Below, one piece after another: positions 46,492 to 58,700 of a stretch of DNA of 64,000 nucleotides. The notes under the pieces are model-generated. The model did no database searches. It was given only the letters and a program-made list of their open reading frames with translations, and was not told the origin of the DNA. The stretch comes from Lunularia cruciata (taxonomy: Eukaryota > Streptophyta > Marchantiopsida > Lunulariales > Lunulariaceae): contig OX419756.1 of NCBI GenBank assembly GCA_948567375.1, positions 49,676,333 through 49,740,332 of the forward strand, in the 5' to 3' direction. A program made the translations under genes and the position numbers. How positions within the stretch are numbered: the stretch's first letter is position 1; each line of letters begins with the position of its first letter.

Positions 46492-48000
46492 TCTCGAGTA
46501 CCGAATGTCAAACCGAATGCTCAATCCTGATCGGGTTGGGGCTGCTGCAGGTCATACATCGCCGTAGAGTAAACAAGGCATAGGAAACAGTACTGCAACT
46601 CCTGTCCCGAACAAAAAATTACATGAGCATCACTGCGCAATCTTCATAGCGTTCAGGCTGTGCAAGCTACGGATCTTAGTACACAGATACAAGACCGAAT
46701 GAAGTTGAGTTGTGGTGCTGGACCCGGTGTGATGCCTGTCAACTGCAACTTTGAACTCCAGGTTCACTAACTACTGCAAATAGTAGTGAAGTGATACGAT
46801 GTTTGACAGTTGAGATGAGTATTCTGCAATTCTTTTCCTCCTTCGAAGGTCTACCGTCTGTGTAGTAAAAGGTCAGTTCAGACAAGTAGCCTTGATATCG
46901 CTATTTCGTATGTATTTCATCTTGGGTGCCCGGAAGCCGTCACTTCAATTCATTGCAGCAAATTCCACCCTCTTTACAATGACTCTGGAATCGGAACATC
47001 CCTGACAGTCCTGGATCTTGTGCACTGAAAGGGCTTTAGTGAGTCCCGCCTACCTACGTATCTTTCAACTACGCACTCGAAGGTAAGTTCAAGCAGGATT
47101 TTCTACAGACTCTACATGCAATCAACCAGATTAGAGATACATCACTAAGCTAGTCATATTTAGTCATAGCTCGTGTTCATTTGACTTTCGTTTCCATTTG
47201 TCGAAACGGTGTGGGTCCTTATCAGGAAACCGTCGTCCTTTCTACGCGCATTGCCTCTTTCTCTTTCGGTATCATGATATAGATATCGCAAGTGTACACC
47301 TCACTCCAACCTGTATTATGGCTGAGAGCATCCTTTCTGATTAAAGAAAGAGGTAATGAGTATATCAAAGACCAGTTTTACCATAGGGCAGCTGGGAATC
47401 GTTTCTTAGTATAGCATAAACAGTCAACGTTTTAGAACACGTCCCACCGTTACCGCATGTTTTGGTCAACGCCCAAAAGTAGGAAACCAATTTCTCTATA
47501 TTAATATTCGATTTAAAGTGTAAAAATTTTCTTTTAATATTGGCTACATGATATAATGTTTTGTAATATAAAATAACAAGTCTGGAAAATATTCACTTCT
47601 ATATCCATAAATATAGCGTTCTCTTCTATAGATTGTTTTTTATGCCAAAGAATTATTCAATCATCTTTTGTATCCAAATATTCATCGTCGTATTCAAATA
47701 TACATACATAAACGTGATATGATTTTTATATTATGGAATGTCTACATAAATAAAGTTATGCGCATAATGTACAACTGCGGTAAAGAAATCACTATGTACC
47801 TCTCTACTTCCTTCGTCCTTGCTTTTTCATCTTGTGGTACAGTCGATGCTTGAATCTCTCTAGTACTATGTAAATATAGTCTTTATAATCTTGGTTTTGC
47901 GTACCTAGGCACCAATAATTGCTAAAATTATGAAATATGCATGGTTGCAAGGTAAACCTTTGCAATCTTTGCATTGGATACCTCAAGGCTAACAATAACC
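46492..48000. other. Upstream region of the PADRE gene and spacer
   Basis: Bases 46492-47340 keep balanced GC and probably hold the promoter and 5' UTR of the gene to the left. I could not place a TATA box. From 47400 on it is AT-rich with no recognisable content. Confidence 0.4.
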
Positions 48001-49250
48001 CCTAGAATTGTGAAAGATACATAGACAATATGAATCTGACCATCATATATGTAGTATATATACTACATAGACTTATACATAGTACCCCAAAGGAAAGGGG
48101 AAAGGAGTACAATGTACAAACAAGTGCAACAGACCCATGTGGCAAAGAAAGAAAGAAAGAAAAAGAACAGAAATAGAAACAAGGCCCGAAGGTGCCATAG
48201 AGGAAAAAGTGTGGTAACAACAACCACCTAAGAAACTAAGGAGAGGGTAGTCTACTCCTGACATATGTGGTAGAGGTCTTCCAATGGCATATTTGGTCCG
48301 TGGACAGGGAGGGCCATAGCCATATAGATGTGCCTTTTGCAGTTGCTTGTCAGTAAAGAGCTAAAGCTTGAGCATGTTGCAAAGTGACCAAAACATGATG
48401 TAAGTAAGAGGATGTGAGCATGGCTTGAAAGACAGACCACCAATGCACCCTCTCCTTTGCAAATAACCCCATGCTACACCCTTTAGGAGACCATCAAAAT
48501 GGTAATGTAGGTGCCCCAAAATCTCAATCACTAGGGAGAAGATAGTAGTTGAGAATAATAGGGGTGTGTAGTGGTCCTCCTTGCCCCCAAAGGCAATGGT
48601 CAATATTGCTCTTACATGCCTGCCCAAGCTAATGACTTTGCTTGTACAAGGTTTGCCATCACCACATCATGCAAGGTGTGTGCAAGGTGTCATGCAAGGT
48701 GTGATGGCCATCCATGAAAGTAACAATATTTTCTCTCATGTGATGGGTAGGTGGTTCTCATATATTCAACCATCACTCTATCTAAACTTGGACCCATGTA
48801 GCCCTTATGATCTTAACAATTGTATCAAAAATTGCATCATGGACTCTGGAGGAGTCTCCACCTACTACATATCATAAAAACTATATCCCCTACATGTCAT
48901 ATAGGGAACCACATGCACAATGGTCTGGAAGCCCAATGAGAGCTAAATTTGAGAGACCCAACCTTAATCATAGTGTTGTGGTAAACTCCTTAGAAGTAAA
49001 TTGGAAGTTTTCAATCAAGGATGAAGCTTTGAGCCAAGCTCCAAAGCATTTCCCTCCACAAGAGGGGATCCTAGCTCTATCAAGTAGAGGCGTATCAATG
49101 AAGATGCTAGTAAGTGTGTGAGTTTGCATATGCTCATTGACATCCACTTGAATCTTTCCAAAGTCTAGGGATACAAAGTCAATAAACTCAAAGAGTGATA
49201 TGTATGTAGGGCATGACAATAAGTTGCAAGCCAAACTAAGATATGACTAG
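48001..49250 (-). pseudogene. Unrecognised protein-coding repeat, copy 2, with downstream part
   Basis: The minus strand from 49234 down reads LLSCPTYISLFEFIDFVSL, KIQVDVNEHMQTH, DTPLLDRARIPSCGGKCFG, FTSKEF and CACGSLYDM in frames matching 42560-43021. Further down, 48361-48627 stays open (GRHVRAILTIAFGGKEDHYT, GLLKGVAWGYLQRRGC, SFKPCSHPLTYIMFWSLCN). The last part, 48030-48240, matches 39040-39215 in inverted orientation. The whole looks like one decayed dispersed element of about 1.2 kb with coding potential. The class is unknown, and no RT, integrase or transposase motif is visible. Confidence 0.45.
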
Positions 49251-49362
49251 AAGGCATAAGTGCTTAAATCCACTATCATGATAGGTCCCAACAAAAAAAG
49301 GATGTTCTTTGTGTAAGAGCATCTCTACTAAATGTTTAACCAGTATGACCCATGCTTGGATA

Positions 49363-50412
49363 TATGATGTTGGGGATGTGGCTTCCTATTTTAAGAGTTT
49401 GTATTTGCCCATGACTATGGGAAGTTCTATCTATTGCGTATGCCAATCATCTTAGAGTTATGAAAGCATATGCATACATGGCCTTAAAAGAGTGTAGAAT
49501 GCCTCCTTTTAGAATCCGCCTACTTGGCATGCAAGCTAAGCTAGTTGGAAGCTTCTAGAAGGTACCTACTTGGGGTGCAAGCTAAGCTAACTAGGAAGCT
49601 TCCCACAAAACTTCCTCCTAGAAGTTACTACTTGGCATGCCACTATGATGTTGGGGATGTGGCTTCTATTTTAAGAGTTTGCATTTGCCCATGACTATGG
49701 GAAGTTCTATCTATTGCGTATGCCAATCATCTTAGAGTTATGGAAGCATATGCATACATGGCCTTAAAAGAGTGTAGAATGCCTCCTTTTAGAATCCGCC
49801 TACTTGGCATGCAAGCTAAGCTAGTTGGAAGCTTCTAGAAGGTACCTACTTGGGGTGCAAGCTAAGCTAACTAGGAAGCTTCCCACAAAACTTCCTCCTA
49901 GAAGTTACTACTTGGCATGCCACTATGATGTTGGGGATGTGGCTTCTATTTTAAGAGTTTGTATTTGCCCATGACTATGGGAAGTTCTATCTATTGCATA
50001 TGCCAATCATCTTAGAGTTATGGAAGCATATGCATACATGGCCTTAAAAGAGTGTAGAATGCCTCCTTTTAGAATCCGCCTACTTGGCATGCAAGCTAAG
50101 CTAGTTGGAAGCTTCTAGAAGGTACCTACCACTATGATGTTGGGGATGTGGCTTCCCATTTTAAGAGTTTGCATTTGCCCATGACTATGGGAAGTTCTAT
50201 CTATTACGTATGCCAATCATCTTAGAGTTATGGAAGCATATGCATACATGGCCTTAAAAGAGTGCAGAATGCTTCCTTTTAGAATCCGCCTACTTGGCAT
50301 GCAAGCTAAGCTAGTTGGAAGCTTCTAGAAGGTACCTACTTGGGGTGCAAGCTAAGCTAACTAGGAAGCTTCCCACAAAGATTCCTCCTAGAAGTTACCA
50401 CTTGGCATGCAT
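49363..50412. repeat. Four-copy tandem array, unit about 280 bp, each with a piece of chromovirus LTR
   Basis: Units begin TATGATGTTGGGGATGTGG at 49363, 49644, 49924 and 50133. Periods are 281, 280 and 209; the third unit lacks about 71 bp. The first half of each unit (to about 145 bp) has no match elsewhere in the window. The second half (from TTAGAATCCGCCTACTTGG) is LTR sequence of the element at 50283-55779. Units are about 98 % identical, so the amplification is much younger than the LTR it copied. Confidence 0.9.
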
Positions 50413-53400
50413 ATTATCCAATACTTGTGAGGGTACCAAGTAGCATCTAAGATACTTCTAGAATATTCTAGGCTAATTTGGTCTATTTGTTACTTTGTTT
50501 GTCTTTACTAACTTTGTCGCTAAAATCCATATTGTTACATATTCCCCATTGCTAGTTGGTGATGTCCTCGTCCCCATTGAAGCTTCAAACTCCTAGATGG
50601 CCGTTTCTACATTGTGTAGATGAGAAAGAGACTCCCAAGTGGTATCATGAAGGGGATACTCTCTCTAGAGGACTTTGTACTTTGTATGTTGTTGATGGCC
50701 TTGTTGAATGTGGCAATGTGAAAGGATCTGATCAACTTTTGGAACAAGTGGATCTTGGCCAAAATTGAGGAAGAAAGGAGAGAATCTGGTGCTTACCTAT
50801 TTGGAATTATTGTATGAAAATTCCACAATTGCAAGACATTCATCCTAATTGGTATGGTGAATGTTGACAAAGGCACAAAGCATATCCTCCAAGATGTGAT
50901 TTCACGTTTAGTTTGTCCATCAATTTGAGGATGATAGGTCATGGACAAAGCAAGCTTGGTGCCAAGTATCTAGAAGAGAGTTTGCCAAAATTTTCCAATG
51001 AATCAAGGACCACAGTCAAAGATGAGTACATGAGATATCCCATGATTCTTGAAGAAAATGTCAAAGTAGATCTGCACCAATGTTGGAGCATCTACCGTAT
51101 CAAAGGTCGGTGCCAAACAAATTTGCTTACTAAGCTTATCCAGAAACACCAATATCATTGTGTGACCTTGCTTTGTCTTGGGCAAGGATGTAATGAGATC
51201 CAAGCTCACTGATTCCATCAAGTAGATAGAATGGGGAGTGGTTGAAGGAGTCCACTCGGTTTTTGGTTGTTGGTGTTGTTACATTGGCAGTTCTCACACA
51301 ATTGGACAAACTCTCAAACATCTTATGCCATGTTAAGCCACCACCATTGGCGTTGGAGGGTACCCAAAGTATTATCCACACCCATGTGACTAGCAATTGG
51401 TAAGTCATGGGCTTCTTGGAGGTGTACAAGTCAGAGATAATCCTTGCTTGTAGCATATATCTGGTCCTCATGGAATAGAAGGCTTTCCTTGAAGGAGAAG
51501 GTATTCTACACCTTGTTGCATGTTGCAAGATGACCTCGTACCATCTGAAAGAAGGGATCTTGTTGTAAAGATGTCCTAAACTCAATTTGGACCTTGGAGT
51601 CAGTTACCACCATTGTAACTGCCGCTATAATGAGAGGAAGAGACTTCAAATTAGGTCATCATGATAGGGCATCAAGGATAACATAGAATCAACCATGTCT
51701 ATACTCAAGTTTGATGTCAAACAATTGGAGTTGCTCTTCCCATTGATGATGTTGACTCTTCATGTGTTCCAAATGTAATGTTTGCAACAAGGGTTTGTGA
51801 TTGGTTCACATGATCACTTGTTTTCCCAAGAGATAATGCCTCCATACCTTGGTAGCATATACTATTGCAAGTTGTTCCAAATCTTGTGCAAAGTAATTCC
51901 TTTCTATTCTGTTTAATTGGCAAGACACAAAGGCAATGAGATGTAACCCATTTGGGAATTCTTATTGCAACAAAACTCCAATAGCAAAGTTAGAAGCATC
52001 AAAGTCAACCACACAAGGTAGTTGAGGATCATATGGTTGAAGAATGGGTCTTGAAGACACCACATGTTTCAGCTTCTGGAATTTTTCTTCATCCTTGGTG
52101 GTCCATTGAAAGCTTGAGTTTTTCCCCAAGAGGTCAATAAATGGTGTTGCCAAGTGTGCATAATAGTGGATGAACTGTTGGTAAAATTTACCAATACATT
52201 AAATGCTCACACCTTTATGGCATCCTTTGGAATAGGCCAATTAGTAATGGCCTTGATTATCTCCTCTTCCATCTTGATCTCTTCTGATGAGATCTTATGA
52301 CCCAAGAAGGTAACTTCCTTCTACCAAAAGGTACACTTTGACTTCTTGCAAAAAAATTCCATTGACATAGTCACCTTAGTACTTCTCACACATGATTTTC
52401 ATGTTCTACCTATGTCTTGTTATAGATTAAAATGCCATGCCATCCAAAAACACCACCACATATGGATCCAATAGTCCATCCAATACCCGATGCACCTAAT
52501 CCATGAAGACTATTGGAGCATTAGTGAGCCCAAAAGGAAGAACTCTCCATTCAAAATGTCCATATCTTGTGCAAAAGGAAATCTTTTGCACATCCTCCCT
52601 ATCAATAGGGATTTGCCAATAGCCACTACAAAGATCCAACTTGGAGAAGTATTGTGCTCCACTCAATTGATCAAGCAAGTCATCAATTTGAGGCAAGGGA
52701 TATGCATTCTTTATTGTTTATTTATTGAGCGCATGGTAATCAATATAGAAACAAAGTCCTCCATCCTTCTTTGGAACAAATAATATTGGTGCTCACCAAG
52801 GAGATGTACTATCTTTCTCCAATAACTCCATAAGTGTCATTTGTAACTCTTCCAAATCCTTTGGTGAGAGCCAATAGATTGATCTACTCACTAGAGTACT
52901 CCTTAGCAATAACTCAATCTTGAAGTGCATACCACGATCAAAGGGTAATCCCTTTGGCAGATCATCCAAAAACACGTTTGCAAACTCTTGAACTATTTGA
53001 TCAACCATTGCTTGATAAGGCTCCTTACCATCCTCAGATTCTTCTTGTGCAATCAGCTTGATCCCCACCATAAAATAGACTTATCTTCCTCCAAAGCTTG
53101 TTTTATAGTTGTTTCATTGACAAACTTCTCATCTAGGAACTTATCTTCCTTCAAAACTTTCTCTATGGCTGCTTTCCTAACAAACTTCCCATCTTGGGAC
53201 TTATCTTCTTTCAAAGCTTACTCTATGGCTACTTTCCTAACAACTTCCCATCTTAGGACTTATCTTCTTTCAGAGCTTGCTTTGTGGCTACTTTCTTGAA
53301 AAATTTCCCATCTTGGGATTGACTATTCTTAAATGTCTTACTCAAAGGTGCCAAACAACTTAATTGGAAATTCCTACCTTGATGTTGTACTTGAATTTGT

Positions 53401-55295
53401 TGTTTGGTCCAATCAATTTGAACCTTATGATGTTCAAGCTAAGGCAAACCTAGATTGATATCATATTGTAGAGGTGCCACTACAAACCTCATACACTCCA
53501 AATACTCCTTCCTAGTCCTAAATGTAATAAAATGTGAGGTAAGGAAACCCTTTCTACCATCTGCCATCATCAATCTGCCTCCAATTATTGGCTTGATAGA
53601 AATACATAATTCGTTTGATCTAAACTTCCAAAATCAACCAAAATCTTACAATCACAATCAGATATTATACCTTGCAAGTGAAGCAAACTTGCATAGGTCA
53701 AGCCTTTGATCCCTTTGGAACTAATCAAGTTTCCAATAGGTAGCTCAAAATCTCCTACTTGGATTCCTTATTTCCATAATCTTTCTACTCCACTAACTCC
53801 ATTTGGGTGACTTGTCGGTTGCCCATTCTTGAGTGGAAATTCAGCAATGCGATGCCCAATCTGGCAACAATAGAAACAACCACCATTTTGCCACTACAAA
53901 CCTCATACACTCCAAATACTCCTTCTTAGTCCTAAATGTAATAAAATGTGAGGTAAGGAATGTAGAACCCTTTCTACCATCCACCATCATCAATTTGCCT
54001 CCAACTATTGGCTTGATAGAAATACATAATTCCTTTGATCTAAACGTCCAAATTCAAGCAACATCTTACAACCGCAATCAAATATTATACCTTGCAAGTG
54101 AAGCAAACTTGCATAGGTCAAGCCTTTGATCCCATTGGAACTAATCAAGTTTCCAATAGGTGACTCAAAATCTCCTATTTGGATTCCTCATTTCCGTAAT
54201 CTTTCTACTCCACAAACTCCATTTGGATGACTTATCAGTCGCCCATTCTTGAGTGGACATTCAGCAATGTAATGTCCAATCTGGCAACAATAAAAACAAC
54301 CACCATTTTGTCTTAGGCAATCTCTATATGTAGTGCCAAGTGGTTTTTGTTGAATGGCATCAATCTTCATTGGTGCCGACTCTTCCATTGGTGTGTAGTG
54401 TATTGGTAGGTTTTGTGGAGGTCAAAATCAAGACCAAGTTGTTGCAACCCATGAATCAAAGTGTTTGGCCAACCACATAGCTTCTTCCAAGTGTTGTGGC
54501 TCTTGCATAGTTACCTCTAGTCTGGTTTGTGACCTCAAGCCCCTTACAAATCAATCCAAAGCTTCACCTTTTAATATATCTAGAATTTGCATGATGGTGT
54601 TTTGGAATTGCGTGATGTGACTTCTTACAAAGCCAATCTGCTTCAACTCTGCCAACCTATCTTATGCAACTTGTGTGGCATTTATAGCTTAGAATCAACC
54701 AATTATTGCACTCTTGAATTTTGCCTAAGTCAAGATTGGTGCAACAAATTCTCATTCAACTCATTCCACTTGAAATTGCCACCATAGCTTTGCTACTCCA
54801 TCCAATTCGTTGGAAGCCAAGAGAATCTATTTTTGGTCATCTTGAAAATTGGTAGCTTTGGAACAAGAGATTCTTGCCTTCAAATACCTTGGGTTTTGGA
54901 AATTGGATCTTGTCTTCTCCTTCTCAAAATGGTGCTCTCTTTGCATGCTCTTGTTGTTGATGATCTCATTCATCCAACAATTAAATAAGGTGCTCAATTT
55001 CTTATTGCATAGCAATGATAACCTTGGGCATTGTTGCCGTGGCTATTACTCTACCACATTACTCCCTATTTATCTAATTTATTAGCACCTAGATGCAACA
55101 CATCCATTGTTCTCCATAAGTTACAACTATTAGTACAAAGGGTTCCTCAGACAAGGTGATCACATTCAAAAAAAATTGTCCAAAGCGTGAGGTGATGAAT
55201 TATGTGAAATGATGCTTGAGTAATACCTAAATAAAAAAACCCCAATGGTTTGGCATAAATAGATTTGATGGTCCATAAATTCCATCCATCCCATT

Positions 55296-55310
55296 CTTGC
55301 TCTGATACCA
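55296..55310 (-). promoter_or_regulatory. Primer-binding site, initiator tRNA-Met type
   Basis: The minus strand reads TGGTATCAGAGCAAG one base after the LTR. This is the exact plant initiator tRNA-Met site used by most plant Ty3 and Ty1 elements. Confidence 0.9.
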
Positions 55311-55311
55311 A

Positions 55312-55779
55312 TGTAAAAGATTAAAATCAAAGAGAGAAATAGGAGAATGGAAGATCATATTTGGACACTTGGGTGTGGGAAAATGCCTAGCATGAGCTTC
55401 AATTTTGGTATTTATAGGGAGCATATAAGGCTCTTGAGAAGCATCTCAAAAAGCTCCCTTGAGCCATTTTCTTGGAGTGCAAGCCAAGTTAACTAAGAAG
55501 CTTCTCCAGAAGCTTCCTTCTAGAAGCCGCCTATTGGCATGCAAGCTAAGCTAGTTGAAAGCTTCTAGAAGGTACCTGCTTGGGGTGTAAGCTAAGATAA
55601 CCTGGAAGTTTCCCAAGAAGGTTCCTCCTAGAGGTTACCACTTGGCGTACATGTTACCCAATACTTGGGAGGGTACCAAGTAGCTTCCTAGATACTTCTA
55701 GAATATTGTAGGCTAATTTGACCTATTTTCTACTTTGTTAGCCTTGACTAACTTTGTCACTAAACTCCATATTGTTACA
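55312..55779 (-). repeat. Family B 5' LTR
   Basis: 468 bp. The minus strand runs TGTAACAATATGGAG to AATCTTTTACA, with TATAAATACC about 130 bp before its end as the TATA region. It lies next to the primer-binding site. Confidence 0.9.
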
Positions 55780-55784
55780 TTATA

Positions 55785-58700
55785 TCACTCAATTCCAAAA
55801 CACCATAATGCAAATTTCAAGGCAAAGCTCTAGATTGATCTAGTAGATTAGTATACTAAAAGGCAAAGCTCTAGATTGATTTGTGAGGGACTTCAAGTCA
55901 AGCACCAAATTAGAAATGACCATATGGGTGCCCAAATACTTAGAGGAAGCCATGGAATTGGCTAAACACTTTGATTTCTTGGTTGTAATAACTTGGTCTC
56001 ACCCAAGACCTTCACATAATGTGCCAACACATTACACACATATGGAAGAGCCATCACCAATAGAGATTGATGCCATCAAACAAAGACCACTTGGCACTAT
56101 AGATTGAGAAAGATTGCAACAAAATAGTGGTTATGTTTATTATCACCAAATTGGATATTGCATTGTTGAATGTCTACTCAAGAATGGACAACCCCAACAA
56201 ATCACCCAAATAGAGTTTGTGGAGCGTGATAATCAAGGAAATAAAGAATCCCAATATAAGAGTTCAAGTTACCTATTGGGAACTTGATTAGTTCCAATGA
56301 GATTGAAGGCTCAACCTATGCAAGTTTGCTTCACTTGCAAGGTATGATATTTGATCATAATTGTAGGATTTAGGTTTTTTCTTGAAGTTCAAAGAATTGC
56401 ATGTCTATAAAATTAACAAAGGAATTAGTTATTCATATCAAGTTAGTAATTAGAAGTAGATTGATGATGGCATATAGTAGAAAGCGTTTCCATACCTTGA
56501 ATCTTTACATTCAAGATTAGGAAGGAGTGTATGAGGTTTGTAGTAGCATCTCTACATTATGATGTCATTCTAGATTTGCCTTGGCTTGAATGTCATAAGG
56601 TTCAATTTGATTGGGCCCGATGACAAATTCAAGTACAACACCAAGGTAAGAATTATTGATTAGGTTTTTAGGCACCTTTGAGTAAGACAACTAAGAATAA
56701 TGAATCCCAAGATAGGAAGTTTGTTAGTAAAGTAGCCATAAGTAAGCTTTGGAGGAATATATTCTTATTTTTGTAGTGTGTATCAAGTAGATTGTACATG
56801 GAGAACTTAATGGAAGCCAAAAGCCTCATCAACCAATGGTTGATCAAATATTTCAAGAGCTAGTAGATGTGTTTCAAATGATCTACCAAAGGGGTACCTT
56901 CTAATCATGGTATGTTATTCAAGATTGATTTATTGCCAAGAAGTACTCTAATAAGTAGACCAATCTACTTGCTCTCACCAACGGAGTTGGAAGAGCTTTG
57001 AATGACATTGATAGAGTTGTTGGAAAAAGATTTCATACAACATAGTACATCTTCTTGGGAAGAATTGGTACTATTATTCCCAAAGAATGATGGAGTACTT
57101 TGCTTATGTATTGATTAGTATGGCCTTAATGAACAAACAATGAAGAATGCATATCCCTTGACTTGAATTGATGACTTTCTAGATCAATTGAGTGGAGCAC
57201 AATACTTTTCCAAATTGTCTATTGGTAGATTCTCATTGTTAGAGAGGATGTGAAAAAGATTTCCTTTTGCACAAGGTATGGGTATTTCAGATAGAGAGTT
57301 CTACCTTTTTGGCTCACTAATGCTCCAATAATCTTCATGGATCAGATGCATTGGATGTTGGATGGGCTATTAGATAGGTATATGGTGGTGTTCTTGGATG
57401 ATATTTTAATTTATAGCAAGATAAAGGCAAAACATATGAATCACATGTAAGAAGTCCAATTATTTCAATGGAAGTCTTACAACAAGAAGTCAAAGTGTGC
57501 CTTTTGGTAGAAGGAAGTTACCTTCTTTGGTCATAAGGTCTCATCAAAGGAAACCCAGATAGAAAAGGAGAAAATCAAAGCTATTATTGAGTGGTCTACT
57601 CTAAAAGATGCCACAAAAGTGTAGGCATTTAATGGATTGGCAAGTTTTTACTCATAGTTCATCCACTACTATGCTCATGTGGCTGCACCATTGACCAATC
57701 TCTTGTGAAAGACCTCAAGCTTTCAATGGACCACCAAGCACAAAGAAGCATTCCAGAATTTGAAACATATGGTATCTTCAAGACCCATTCTTCAACCATA
57801 TGATCTTCAATTAGCTTGTTTGCTTGAGTTTGATGCTTCCAACTTTGTCATTGGAGTTGTGTTGCAATAGGAATTTCTAGATAGGTTACATCCCATTGCC
57901 TATGTGTCTCACCAACTTAACACCACAAAAAAGAATTACTTTGCTTGAGATCAAGAATAACTACTAATGATATATGCCACCAAGATATGGAGGCATTATC
58001 TCTTGGAGAAACAAGCGATCATGCAAACCAATCACAAACCCATCACAAATTCTTGTTGTAGACATTACATTTGGAGCACATGAAGAGTCAACATCATCAA
58101 TGGAAGGAACAAATAAATTTTTTGGATATCAAACTCAAGTACAAACCTGATAGGTTCTATATCATTTCTATTGCTTTATACCAATGACTTGATTTGAAGA
58201 CTTTTCCTCTCATCATGGTGGTGATTATGAGACCGTTTTACAACAAGACCTCTTCTTTCATATGGTACAAGGTCATCTTGCAGCACATGCTAGGGACTAT
58301 AACACCTTCTCCTTCAAGGAAAGCCTTCTTTTTTATAAGAATTAGATCTATGTTCCAGCCAAGGGTGATCTATGACTTGTGCACCTTCAAAGAAGCCCAT
58401 GACTTACCTATTGGTTGTCATATGGGCGTAGACAAGACCTTGAGTACCCTACAGCATCAATGGTTGTGGCCCAACATGGCACAAGAGGTTCAAGAGTTTG
58501 TCTCATTGTGTGAGAGCTATCAATGCAACAAACTCACAAACAAAAACCAAGTGGACTCTTTCAACCATTTCCCATCTCATCTGCTTGATATGAACACATA
58601 AGTTTAAATTTCATCACATCCTTGCCCAAGACAAAGCAAGGTCACATAGTAATCAATGTTTTTGTTGGTAAGCTTAGTAAGCCATTCCATTTGGCACCAA

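Larger units (their letters stand above)
50283..55779 (-). mobile_element. Chromovirus (Ty3 family B), minus strand
   Basis: The 5' LTR is 55312-55779 and the primer-binding site 55296-55310. Parts read right to left: gag (about 54300-55250) with a knuckle CFYCCQIGHYIAEC near 54270-54310, protease region (about 53450-54180), RT (about 52300-53075; [14 protein letters not shown] and PFGLTNAP), RNase H (about 51700-52200), integrase (about 50880-51600), chromodomain remnant (about 50560-50660; TWESLSHLHN), purine tract AATGGGGAATA, and a partial 3' LTR (50283-50539) that merges into the tandem array. A gag-protease segment of about 415 bp occurs twice in a row near 53476-54310. The chromodomain and tRNA-Met site place it with the plant chromoviruses. 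Broken many times. Confidence 0.85.

Noticed and set aside
49363-50412. CRISPR-like array
   Set aside because: Units of 280 bp follow each other without unique spacers, and this is eukaryotic DNA; it is a tandem duplication.
53455-54129. Two similar plus-strand open stretches of 84 and 98 codons
   Set aside because: They are antisense shadows of a duplicated gag-protease segment of the minus-strand chromovirus.
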